Assembly (NCBI GenBank): GCA_017646185.1
Contig: JAGCNA010000202.1
Coordinates: forward strand, 1-7,034
Length of the DNA stretch: 7,034 bases
DNA from: Clostridia bacterium
GTDB taxonomy: Bacteria > Bacillota > Clostridia > Oscillospirales > CAG-382
Reading direction: 5' to 3'
The notes under the pieces are model-generated. The model made no database searches. It was not told the origin of the DNA and saw only the letters and a list, made by a program, of their open reading frames with translations. The translations under genes were made by a program, and so were the position numbers. Of this stretch, positions 1 through 6,381 are shown piece after piece (the stretch's first letter is position 1; each line of letters starts with the position of its first letter).

Positions 1-120
1 ATAAACGAAAATCAATATAAAGAATTAGACTCAGCTTGTGCAGGCCTTCGTGCAATGCTTATCGCTTCTCTTAACACCGCGAAAGGAAACGAAGCGCACC
101 TGACGGCGCATGAAAAATGA
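1..120 (+). CDS. 3' end of an unidentified protein gene (partial)
   Basis: Frame 1 is open from the left edge to a TGA at 118-120, giving the last 39 residues of a protein that starts upstream of the window. The other two forward frames close within about 20 bases. The fragment begins INENQYKELD, continues with an amphipathic stretch (AGLRAMLIASLNTAKGNE) and ends LTAHEK. It looks like a soluble helical C-terminus, with no membrane segment or known motif. I do not recognise the family. The stop codon is part of the first ATGAAG unit of the hairpin repeat that follows, so the true C-terminus may have been set by that repeat. It could also be a chance open frame, because 39 codons is short. The balanced amino-acid composition argues mildly for a real gene. 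Confidence 0.55.
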   Translation: MNENQYKELDSACAGLRAMLIASLNTAKGNEAHLTAHEK

Positions 121-194
121 AGCCGCCTTCGGCTATGAAGACGCTTCGCTAATGAAGTGTTGCCTTGCAACGATACGGAACGCTTTGCTTCATT
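116..194. repeat. Compact multi-hairpin repeat with ATGAAG units and inverted ends
   Basis: The hexamer ATGAAG occurs at 117-122, 135-140 and 152-157, and its reverse complement CTTCAT at 188-193. The ends AATGAAGC (116-123) and GCTTCATT (187-194) form a perfect 8-bp inverted repeat. Between them lie small dyads: AGCCG/CGGCT with a 4-base loop (121-134), GAAG/CTTC with a 3-base loop (137-147) and GTTGC/GCAAC with a 3-base loop (159-171). The architecture suggests a dispersed palindromic element of REP or MITE-like type, or a folded RNA at the 3' end of the upstream transcript. No transposase or target-site duplication is visible. Copy number elsewhere in the genome cannot be judged here. Confidence 0.6.
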
Positions 195-284
195 CCTCCT
201 TGACCGTGTTGCGCAAAAAACCATTGCAGATTTTGCTTTTATATAATATATAGGAAGAATGTATACTCACCCGCACTTTTTTTT

Positions 285-292
285 AAGGAGGG
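285..292 (+). promoter_or_regulatory. Strong ribosome binding site for a 28-codon ORF
   Basis: AAGGAGGG is a near-perfect anti-16S match and sits six bases before the ATG at 299. It is the main reason to take the small ORF seriously. It also argues against the longer frame starting at 259, whose only upstream purine tract (GGAAG, 253-257) is one base from its ATG. Confidence 0.6.
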
Positions 293-298
293 ACAAAT

Positions 299-385
299 AT
301 GCACGAGATAACAGAGGTGCCGAGAATACCGTTCACGCTGTTCTGTATATTTGCTTTAGCGGCGGGAAAATTGTTGTTTTTCTGA
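299..385 (+). CDS. Possible 28-residue membrane microprotein
   Basis: The ORF runs ATG to TGA. The peptide starts MHEITEVPRI, and the rest is a hydrophobic segment (PFTLFCIFALAAGKLLFF) that could span or anchor in the membrane once. The Shine-Dalgarno sequence is excellent. A TATAAT hexamer lies at 242-247, but I see no convincing -35 at the right distance. The gene stands alone between the hairpin repeat and the promoter of the 72-residue membrane protein, and no clear intrinsic terminator follows it. It could be a real small membrane protein, a leader peptide, or the surviving start of a decayed longer gene. No family is recognised. The call rests on initiation signals and composition only. 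Confidence 0.4.
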   Translation: MHEITEVPRIPFTLFCIFALAAGKLLFF

Positions 386-443
386 TTGGTGTGACGCAAC
401 AAAAAAGAAACACTTATCTTTTTGACGATTTTTGTAAAAAATG

Positions 444-472
444 TTGACAATTTGTTAAAAATGTATTAAAAT
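444..472 (+). promoter_or_regulatory. Sigma-A type promoter for the 72-residue membrane protein
   Basis: The -35 TTGACA (444-449) is a perfect consensus. A 17-base spacer leads to the -10 TAAAAT (467-472), which matches TATAAT at five of six positions. The -10 ends about 32 bases before the ATG at 505, leaving a short 5' leader with AAGGAG at 491-496. Confidence 0.75.
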
Positions 473-504
473 TAAACATCAAAATTTTTAAAGGAGCTAA
501 TATT

Positions 505-723
505 ATGAATGCAAAACGTTTCTTACTTACCTTCTTCCTCGGTTGGATCGGCAGTATCATCATCAACCACTCCGGTCTTAAGCCCGAAGGCTACACCAGC
601 AGAACCGGCGCATATTTCTGGCTCACTCCCCTTACTCTCGGTATTTATCCCCTCGTAGCTTCCATCTCCAACTTCAAGTTCAGCCCCGAAAAGGAAAAGA
701 ACGTAGGCTACAAAAAAGACTAA
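505..723 (+). CDS. Small two-helix membrane protein (TM2-like), function unknown
   Basis: This is a 72-residue protein with two probable membrane segments: one at about residues 5-21 (RFLLTFFLGWIGSIIIN) and one at about 36-57 (AYFWLTPLTLGIYPLVASIS). They are joined by a short polar loop with GLKPEGYTSRTG, and the tail is charged and lysine-rich (about 60-72). Two helices with a glycine-rich first segment and a short connecting loop resemble the small TM2-domain proteins of Firmicutes, although I cannot confirm the family. AAGGAG (491-496) lies eight bases from the ATG, and the gene ends with tandem TAA stops. Its own consensus promoter and terminator make it monocistronic. The protein should sit in the cytoplasmic membrane, and its role is unknown. 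Confidence 0.85.
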   Translation: MNAKRFLLTFFLGWIGSIIINHSGLKPEGYTSRTGAYFWLTPLTLGIYPLVASISNFKFSPEKEKNVGYKKD

Positions 724-735
724 TAACAAGCATTA

Positions 736-765
736 AAAAAATCCGCTTCAAAAGGCGGATTTTTT
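736..765 (+). terminator. Rho-independent terminator after the small membrane protein
   Basis: AAAAAATCCGC (736-746) pairs perfectly with GCGGATTTTTT (755-765) around an 8-base loop. The T-run is part of the 3' arm. It starts 12 bases after the stop codon and separates this gene from the next promoter. Confidence 0.9.
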
Positions 766-797
766 GTTCCCTTCGGAGATATTGAATAATCAACATC

Positions 798-826
798 TTG
801 ACACGGGCATAGTTTTTGATTATAAT
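798..826 (+). promoter_or_regulatory. Consensus sigma-A promoter of the flavoenzyme-AcnX operon
   Basis: TTGACA (798-803) and TATAAT (821-826) are both perfect consensus hexamers with the ideal 17-base spacer. The expected start is about 832-834, giving a leader of roughly 30 bases with AAAGGAG (846-852) nine bases before the ATG. The hexamers suggest strong basal expression. I see no obvious operator dyad or riboswitch, and the leader is too short for one. Confidence 0.9.
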
Positions 827-861
827 TTATACGTTATATAAATTTAAAGGAGCGATCAGAT

Positions 862-2916
862 ATGGATGCCGGTTACAAGGCGTTATTCACCCCCTGGAAA
901 ATACGGAACGTGGAGATAAAAAACAGAATAGTTATGTGCCCTATGGGCGGAACTTCTCTGTTCGGCTGGTTTGAGCTGGGCGGCTGCCACTTTGACAAGG
1001 AAGCGGCAAAGCTGTTTTTGGAAAGAGCCAACAACAACGTGGGACTTATTATCCCCGGAATTGCCCCCTTAAGAGATACCTTCTGGGGAAAATGGCTGTG
1101 GCAAAACCCCAAGATGTTTAAGGACCTTAAGGTGTTTATGGACGAGATCCACAAGACCGATACCAAGCTGTTTGTTCAGCTTACTGCGGGAATGGGACGT
1201 TCCTGGGCGATAACCGAGCTGGTTGCACCCTTACATAAAAACAAATTTACGAGAGCGCTTATAAAACCCATTATAGACACCAACCACGAGCTGGCTTCCC
1301 CCAGCAAGCAGCCTTCCCGCTGGGCCCACGATATTGAGTGCCCCGAAATGACGGTGGAGCAGATACACGAAATTATAGAAGCCTTTGCAAAGACGGCAAA
1401 GCTGTGCAAGGACGCAGGTGTTGACGGTGTTGAGGTTCACGCCGTACACGAGGGATATCTCCTTGACCAGTTTGCAATAGAATTTTTCAACAAGCGTACC
1501 GATGATTACGGCGGATCCTTTGAAAACCGCTACCGTTTTGCCGCAGAGGTTGTAAAAGCCATAAAAGAAGCCTGCGGTGAGGATTTCCCCGTTTCGCTCC
1601 GTTATTCCGTAGAGTCCAAAATGAAGGGATTTTGCTACGGCGCAATGCCCGGCGAGGAATACACCGAGGTGGGCAGAAACATGGAAGAAAGCGAAAAAGC
1701 CGCAAAATATCTGCAGGATGCAGGCTACGATATGCTTAATGCGGACAACGGCACCTACGATAGCTGGTATTGGGCGCATCCCCCTATGTATATGCCCGAA
1801 AACTGCAACCTTGAGGACGTTGCCCACATAAAGAAGTTTGTGGATATTCCCGTGGTGTGCGCAGGCAGAATGGATCCCGAAACCGGTGCACAAGCCGTTG
1901 CGGAAGGCAAAATAGACGCTATGGGCGTGGCAAGACAGTTCCTTGTTGACCCTGAGTGGATAACCAAGCTGATAGAAGACAGAAAAGAAGAAATCAAGCC
2001 TTGTATATGCTGTCACGCAGGATGCTTTAACTTCTCTTCCTCCAAGGGACACGCAAACACCCAAGAGCTTACCGACACTATGGGTCTTGCCCGCTGTGCT
2101 TTAAACCCCGAAACCATGCAGAGCAAGAAATATTACGTTGCTCCCGCCAAAAAGCAAAAGAGAGTTGCCGTTATCGGCGGCGGTATCGGCGGTATGGAGG
2201 CGGCTATACTTTGCGCAAAGAGAGGCCACAAGGTAACTCTGTATGAAAAATCCGATAAGCTGGGCGGTGTATTTATTGCCGCGGCGGCGCCTTCCTTTAA
2301 GGAAAAGGACAGAGCCCTTATCGAATGGTACAGACGTGAAATAACCGTTCATCCTATCGAAGTAAAGCTTAACACCGAGATAACCGATATAAAGAGCCTT
2401 GAAGCGGACGAAATTATAGTAGCTACCGGCGCAAAGGCAAAGCGTATTCCCATTCCCGGCGTGGAAAAAGCCGTGGAAGCGGTGGATTATCTGCTGGGCA
2501 ATAAGGAAGTGGGCGAAAACGTGGTGGTTATCGGCGGCGGACTTACGGGATGCGAGATCGCATACGATCTGTTCCTGCAGGGCAAAAAGCCCCGTATTGT
2601 GGAAATGCAGGACGATCTTATTACCACCCCCGGTATATGCCTTGCGAACACAAGCTATTTGCGTGATTGCTTTAAGACCAACAACGTGCCCGTATATCTT
2701 GAGACCGGCGTTGTTAAAATATCCGAAAACAGCGTAACAATAAAACACGGCGACGGAACCACCGAGGATATAGAAGCAGACAGCGTAATACTTTCCGTTG
2801 GCTACAACCCCGCCCCCGTTGCTACCAAGGGCGTGCACGTGATCGGCGATGCCTGCAAGGTAGGAAACCTGCGCACCGTTATATGGCAGGCGTGGGATAT
2901 AGCAATGAAACTGTAA
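862..2916 (+). CDS. NADH:flavin oxidoreductase of the 2-enoate reductase / BaiCD-BaiH / FadH type
   Basis: This 684-residue protein is full length for the family of FMN, [4Fe-4S] and FAD enzymes that pass hydride from NAD(P)H to activated C=C bonds. The N-terminal TIM barrel (about 5-375) carries QLTAGMGR (106-113), HAVHEGYLLDQF (193-204, with H193, H196 and Y199 in the active-site segment) and KRTDDYGGSFENRYRF. An iron-sulfur cluster is indicated by C381-x2-C384-x3-C388 and C412 (ALNP follows). A first Rossmann fold starts at VAVIGGGIGG (435-444), with E462 as the likely FAD ribose ligand. A second starts at VVVIGGGLTG (554-563) for NAD(P)H, and VIGDA (660-664) is the closing FAD motif. No signal peptide is seen, so it is cytosolic. 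It is first in an operon with the two AcnX subunits, whose product it may reduce. The exact substrate is unknown, and no other bile-acid genes are present to support a Bai role. Confidence 0.93.
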   Translation: MDAGYKALFTPWKIRNVEIKNRIVMCPMGGTSLFGWFELGGCHFDKEAAKLFLERANNNVGLIIPGIAPLRDTFWGKWLWQNPKMFKDLKVFMDEIHKTDTKLFVQLTAGMGRSWAITELVAPLHKNKFTRALIKPIIDTNHELASPSKQPSRWAHDIECPEMTVEQIHEIIEAFAKTAKLCKDAGVDGVEVHAVHEGYLLDQFAIEFFNKRTDDYGGSFENRYRFAAEVVKAIKEACGEDFPVSLRYSVESKMKGFCYGAMPGEEYTEVGRNMEESEKAAKYLQDAGYDMLNADNGTYDSWYWAHPPMYMPENCNLEDVAHIKKFVDIPVVCAGRMDPETGAQAVAEGKIDAMGVARQFLVDPEWITKLIEDRKEEIKPCICCHAGCFNFSSSKGHANTQELTDTMGLARCALNPETMQSKKYYVAPAKKQKRVAVIGGGIGGMEAAILCAKRGHKVTLYEKSDKLGGVFIAAAAPSFKEKDRALIEWYRREITVHPIEVKLNTEITDIKSLEADEIIVATGAKAKRIPIPGVEKAVEAVDYLLGNKEVGENVVVIGGGLTGCEIAYDLFLQGKKPRIVEMQDDLITTPGICLANTSYLRDCFKTNNVPVYLETGVVKISENSVTIKHGDGTTEDIEADSVILSVGYNPAPVATKGVHVIGDACKVGNLRTVIWQAWDIAMKL

Positions 2917-2931
2917 GGAGTGTATATAAAT

Positions 2932-4206
2932 ATGAAGCTTACCGAACAGCAACAGCAAATTCTTGACGGCGCACAGGGAGAAACCATGGCAAAGGTTATG
3001 AAGACCATGGTTATGTACGGCGAAGCCTTTGAGGCGGAGACAATGGTGCCCGTTACCTCAAAGCACAACCATCTGGTAACCTCTTTCGGACTTAAGGTTA
3101 TGTCCCCCGTTTACGATCTTATGCAGCAGCTTATTGATGCGGGTGTGGAATCGGGACAGACCTTTTCCGTTGACCCCCGCCCCGTGGACAAAAACGTACC
3201 CGCAAACTTTTTGCAAAACCTTGTTTTTAATAAATTTATGTATACCAAGCAGGATTTTTACGAAGGTCAGCTTAACAAGCTGGGACTTATGGATAAAAAC
3301 GCATTCACCTGCACCTGCTATATGGACGAGGTGGGCAACAAGCCCCAAAAAGGCGATATACTCAGTTGGGCTGAATCCAGCGCGGTTGTATACGCAAATT
3401 CCGTTCTTGGTGCAAGATGCAACAGAAACTCCGGTATTATCGATATTATGGGCTCTATTGTGGGTTACGTTCCCTATTTCGGTCTGCTTACCGACGAGGG
3501 CAGAAAAGCTACCTGGATAGTGGAAATCAAAACCACCAAAAAGCCGGAAGCACAGCTGCTGGGCTCCGCTATCGGTATGAAGGTAATGGAGGACGTTCCC
3601 TTCGTAAAGGGTCTGGATAAATGGCTGGGAACAAAGCTTGACGATAAGGCTTGCGCATATCTCAAGGATTTCGGCGCGGCTACCGCATCCAACGGCGCGG
3701 TGGGACTGTACCATATAGAAAACCTTACTCCCGAAGCGGTTGAGCAGGGAGAAAGCCTTATAAAAGAGGGCGCAAAGGTTTACGTTATAGACGATGCGGA
3801 GCTGGAACGGGTAAAGAAGGAATATCCCGTTATATGGAAAAATCCCGATGCGAAGCCTAAGCTTTGCTTTGTGGGATGCCCCCACCTTTCTCTTGAACAG
3901 TTAAAGGATTGGACAGTAAAAATAGAGGAAGGTTTAAAGCAGACGGGGAAAAAGAAGGTTGTTATTAACACCGTGTTCACCGCTTCCCCCGGAGTGCTGG
4001 AGGCGTTTGAAAAAACCGAATACGCCGCAAGGCTTAAAGCAACGGGCGTTATTACCTCTTATATATGCCCCCTTATGTATATGAACAACCCTCTTTGCAA
4101 AAAGATGCCCGTTATCACCTCATCCAATAAGCTGAGAACCTACACCAGCGCAAGATATTATACCGATGCTGAAATTTTAACAACCATTACGGGAGGTAAA
4201 AGCTGA
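2932..4206 (+). CDS. Aconitase X large (catalytic) subunit, DUF521 family
   Basis: This 424-residue protein matches the AcnX catalytic domain, a lyase family that removes water from hydroxy acids. Known members are cis-3-hydroxy-L-proline dehydratase in bacteria and mevalonate 5-phosphate dehydratase in archaea. Family landmarks are the N-terminus MKLTEQQQQILDGAQGE, TCTCYMDEVGNKP (126-138), WAESSAVVYANSVLGAR (146-162), the GCPHLSLEQL block (315-324) and a Cys at 379 near the C-terminus. C127 or C129, C316 and C379 are my candidate metal-cluster ligands. The ATG at 2932 is preferred over GTG at 2920, because 2920 is the last base of the AAGGAG that would initiate the gene and the family N-terminus begins at MKLT. 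The Shine-Dalgarno overlaps the upstream stop, and the gene's own TGA overlaps the next ATG by one base. The C-terminal motif is divergent (see findings). The substrate is undetermined. Confidence 0.9.
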   Translation: MKLTEQQQQILDGAQGETMAKVMKTMVMYGEAFEAETMVPVTSKHNHLVTSFGLKVMSPVYDLMQQLIDAGVESGQTFSVDPRPVDKNVPANFLQNLVFNKFMYTKQDFYEGQLNKLGLMDKNAFTCTCYMDEVGNKPQKGDILSWAESSAVVYANSVLGARCNRNSGIIDIMGSIVGYVPYFGLLTDEGRKATWIVEIKTTKKPEAQLLGSAIGMKVMEDVPFVKGLDKWLGTKLDDKACAYLKDFGAATASNGAVGLYHIENLTPEAVEQGESLIKEGAKVYVIDDAELERVKKEYPVIWKNPDAKPKLCFVGCPHLSLEQLKDWTVKIEEGLKQTGKKKVVINTVFTASPGVLEAFEKTEYAARLKATGVITSYICPLMYMNNPLCKKMPVITSSNKLRTYTSARYYTDAEILTTITGGKS

Positions 4207-4649
4207 TGAAAGAATTTAAAGGCAGAGTTATTACTCCCGGTGAAGTAACGGCGGAGGCTGTCGTTACCACCGAAGGCTTCAACACACTGGCTTCCCTTCA
4301 GATGGCGTTGCAGTTCGGAGACAAAGAGGTCAAATGCGGCGACCAGAGCAACAAACAGCTTTACGGAAAGCCTCTTTTGGGGAAAGCCCTTTGTCTGCCC
4401 CAGACTATCGGCTCCACCACCGGCGGATTGGTGCTGTACTGCGCTTGCTCCATGGGTAAAAGCCCCGCTTGCCTGCTGTTTTCAAACCATATAGATTCCC
4501 TTGCCGCCGCAGGCGCAGTGCTTGCAGACGTGTGGGTGGAGGGCGCATCTATGCCCGTTATTGACTGTCTGGGCGATGAATTTCTGGATTACGTCAAGGA
4601 CGGTATGAAGATAACCGTAAAAGAAGACGGAACCGTAGTTGTTGAATAG
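4206..4649 (+). CDS. Aconitase X small (swivel) subunit, DUF126 family
   Basis: This 147-residue protein matches the AcnX swivel domain, which supplies a catalytic serine to the active site formed with the large subunit. It shows the N-terminal FKGRVITPGEVTAEAVV (4-20) and PQTIGSTTGGLVLY (65-78), where S70 is the likely active-site serine of the GST motif. The later stretch DSLAAAGAVLADV (97-109) leads into SMPVID. Its ATG shares one base with the stop of the large subunit, and GGGAGGT (4191-4197) lies eight bases upstream, which suggests translational coupling and a one-to-one complex. Residues 29-51 (ASLQMALQFGDKEVKCGDQSN) sit in the variable segment and may shape substrate choice. The gene ends the operon, and a strong terminator starts about 30 bases later. 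Confidence 0.9.
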   Translation: MKEFKGRVITPGEVTAEAVVTTEGFNTLASLQMALQFGDKEVKCGDQSNKQLYGKPLLGKALCLPQTIGSTTGGLVLYCACSMGKSPACLLFSNHIDSLAAAGAVLADVWVEGASMPVIDCLGDEFLDYVKDGMKITVKEDGTVVVE

Positions 4650-4679
4650 CAAAAGGCAAAAACGAAGAATAAAGATATC

Positions 4680-4713
4680 AGTAAAATCCGCGCCGGGCGG
4701 ATTTTACTTTTTT
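4680..4713 (+). terminator. Rho-independent terminator of the flavoenzyme-AcnX operon
   Basis: GTAAAATCCGC (4681-4691) pairs perfectly with GCGGATTTTAC (4697-4707) around a 5-base loop. An additional A-T pair can form at the base, and six T residues follow (4708-4713). Confidence 0.93.
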
Positions 4714-4714
4714 A

Positions 4715-4761
4715 TTGCATTTTGGTTTAATTTGTATTAAAATATGTATTCGTATTAAAAT
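4715..4761 (+). promoter_or_regulatory. Probable tandem promoter region of the ClC gene
   Basis: GTATTAAAATAT occurs twice, at 4734-4745 and 4752-4763, and each copy contains the -10-like TAAAAT (4738-4743 and 4756-4761). The first pairs with TTGCAT (4715-4720) at a 17-base spacing, and the second with TTGTAT (4732-4737) at 18. Both -35 hexamers match the consensus at only three positions, so either or both may be used. The ClC ribosome site is GGAG at 4781-4784, seven bases before the ATG. Confidence 0.45.
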
Positions 4762-4791
4762 ATTTAAAAACGTGTTTTTCGGAGAAAGAGT

Positions 4792-6381
4792 ATGAAAAAC
4801 AGAAAGCGGATAAAAAGAAGAATTATAAACTTAATAATGCCTGCGGTGGTGTTCGGATCCCTTACGGGTGTGATAACCGCATCGGTTGTAATGATATACA
4901 AGTTCTGCGCAGTAAAGATAATACATTTTTCCGAAAGCGCATACGGATTTATGCGCACCCACCTTTGGGCAGTCCTTCCCGCTTTGGCGGTAATTGCCGC
5001 GGCGGCGCTTGTTTACAAGGCGGTGCTTACCAAGCATCCCAACGTGCGCGGAGGGGGAATTCCCACCTCTATTGCCCTGATGCGGGGAATAATATCCTTC
5101 CGCTGGGCGGTAAACCTCGTGTGGGTATTTATACTTTCCCTTATCTCTTTCTTTATCGGCGTGCCTTTGGGCAACGAAGGTCCTTCGGTGCAGATGGGTA
5201 CTGCCGTGGGAAACGGCGTGGTGGATCTTTTTGCAAAAAAGCAAAAAGCCTATTCCCGTTACGCTATGACCGGCGGCGCCTGCGCAGGATTTTCCGTGGC
5301 TACCGGCGCACCGATTTCCGGTATGATGTTTGCGGTGGAGGAAGCGCACCACAGAATTTCTCCCATGATAATAATGGTTTCTGCCATTTCCGTGCTTTCC
5401 GCAGCACTTACCGCATCCGTGCTGTCGCCTCTGCTGGGGGTAAACACAAGCCTTTTCGCCTTTGAAGAGGCGCTGAAGGTGCTTTCACTTAAGGATATGT
5501 GGATCCCTCTTGGGGTTGGACTTGGATTGGGCGTGTTTGCGGCGGCGTTTTTGAAATCTTATGAATATATAAACCGTTTTTCCAAGACCTTGTTTGCAAA
5601 GGTGCCCTTTTATCTGCGGATATGTGTGATACTCGCTATCACTCTGGGCTTGGGTATACTTTCATACGACCTTATATCCACGGGACACGAGCTTACCTTG
5701 GGTTTGTTTGAGTTTGATAAAAGCATACTTTTGCTGTTCGGAATACTGCTTGTGAGATGGTTTTTAACCCTTTTTGCAAACACAAACGGCATTACGGGAG
5801 GTATATTCCTTCCCATTATCGCATTGGGCGCAGTGGTAAGCAGTATTCTGGGAAATATCTGTGTAAAGTATTTGGGACTTGGGCAGGAATATTACACCGT
5901 AATACTGGCGCTGGGAATATGCGCCTGCATTTCCGGTATGATGAAAATGCCCCTTACCGCCGTATTTTTCGGGGTGGAAGCCCTTTCCTGCTACGAAAAT
6001 ATTATTCCCGTAATAATCGTTTCTGCGGCGGCGTATTCCATAACCGAGGTGCTGGGGCTGAGCTCTATTAACGACAGCGTTATCGAAGCCCGCAACGAGG
6101 AAATGTTCCAAAGCAGCCGTCCCGTTTTGATAGATACCCACGTAACCGTGGCGGAAGGCTCTTTCGCCGTGGGCAAGCAGGTGCGGGATATTTTCTGGCC
6201 CAATAACCTGTTTGTGCTTTCGGTAAACCATGGGGAAAAGAACGGTTCCCGCGTGGACGAGCACGGTGAAAACCACATTCATCCGGGAGATGTTCTCCAC
6301 GTGAGGTACTCGACTTCAGATATAGAGGCAACTGAGGACGAATTGTGGGCAATAGTGGGCGAGCAAAACGATGAACGATAA
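4792..6381 (+). CDS. ClC-family chloride transporter with C-terminal TrkA-C/RCK-C-like domain
   Basis: This 529-residue polytopic membrane protein has the ClC core at about residues 12-435. Signature elements are RGGGIP (86-91, the GSGIP loop), GNEGPSVQMG (127-136, with gating glutamate E129), AVEEA (181-185, with E183/E184 at the internal proton-pathway glutamate) and GGIFLP (336-341, the GxFxP loop). Having both glutamates favours a Cl-/H+ antiporter over a channel, from knowledge of the family. The cytosolic tail (about 446-525) has EGSFAVGKQVRDIFWPNNL and HPGDVLHVRY, typical of TrkA-C domains, and may bind a regulatory ligand. Serine of the GSGIP loop is glycine here (G88), so anion preference is not certain. 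The gene is monocistronic. Its last residues (NDER) and stop are encoded by the heptamer repeat that follows. Confidence 0.93.
   Translation: MKNRKRIKRRIINLIMPAVVFGSLTGVITASVVMIYKFCAVKIIHFSESAYGFMRTHLWAVLPALAVIAAAALVYKAVLTKHPNVRGGGIPTSIALMRGIISFRWAVNLVWVFILSLISFFIGVPLGNEGPSVQMGTAVGNGVVDLFAKKQKAYSRYAMTGGACAGFSVATGAPISGMMFAVEEAHHRISPMIIMVSAISVLSAALTASVLSPLLGVNTSLFAFEEALKVLSLKDMWIPLGVGLGLGVFAAAFLKSYEYINRFSKTLFAKVPFYLRICVILAITLGLGILSYDLISTGHELTLGLFEFDKSILLLFGILLVRWFLTLFANTNGITGGIFLPIIALGAVVSSILGNICVKYLGLGQEYYTVILALGICACISGMMKMPLTAVFFGVEALSCYENIIPVIIVSAAAYSITEVLGLSSINDSVIEARNEEMFQSSRPVLIDTHVTVAEGSFAVGKQVRDIFWPNNLFVLSVNHGEKNGSRVDEHGENHIHPGDVLHVRYSTSDIEATEDELWAIVGEQNDER

Noticed and set aside
116..194. 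tRNA-like cloverleaf
   Set aside because: The length and multi-branch folding are suggestive, but there is no 7-bp acceptor stem, T-loop motif or recognisable anticodon arm.
12..224. 70-codon antisense frame across the hairpin repeat
   Set aside because: The arginine- and serine-rich product is what the repeat hairpins give when translated in reverse. It is probably a spurious ORF from a dispersed repeat.
259..447. 62-codon forward frame overlapping the 28-codon ORF
   Set aside because: Its only ribosome-like site is one base from the ATG, and its 3' end runs into the -35 of the next promoter. The frame at 299 has far better initiation.
1231..2064. Long antisense frame (277 codons) opposite the flavoenzyme gene
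   Set aside because: It lies wholly within a gene with clear domain motifs, has no ribosome site I can support, and its composition follows from the codon bias of the sense strand.
862..2916. Bile-acid 7-dehydroxylation enzyme (BaiCD or BaiH)
   Set aside because: The family resemblance is real, but no other bai genes are nearby and the co-transcribed partners are AcnX subunits.
2101..2958. Long antisense frame (285 codons) opposite the flavoenzyme 3' half
   Set aside because: Same reasons: the sense strand carries the two Rossmann motifs, and the antisense product shows no recognisable domain.
3058..3885. Long antisense frame (275 codons) opposite the AcnX large subunit
   Set aside because: It is a shadow of a conserved AcnX gene.
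2932..4649. Archaeal-type mevalonate 5-phosphate dehydratase role
   Set aside because: The host looks like a Firmicute, no mevalonate pathway gene is in the window, and an enoate-reductase partner does not fit that pathway.
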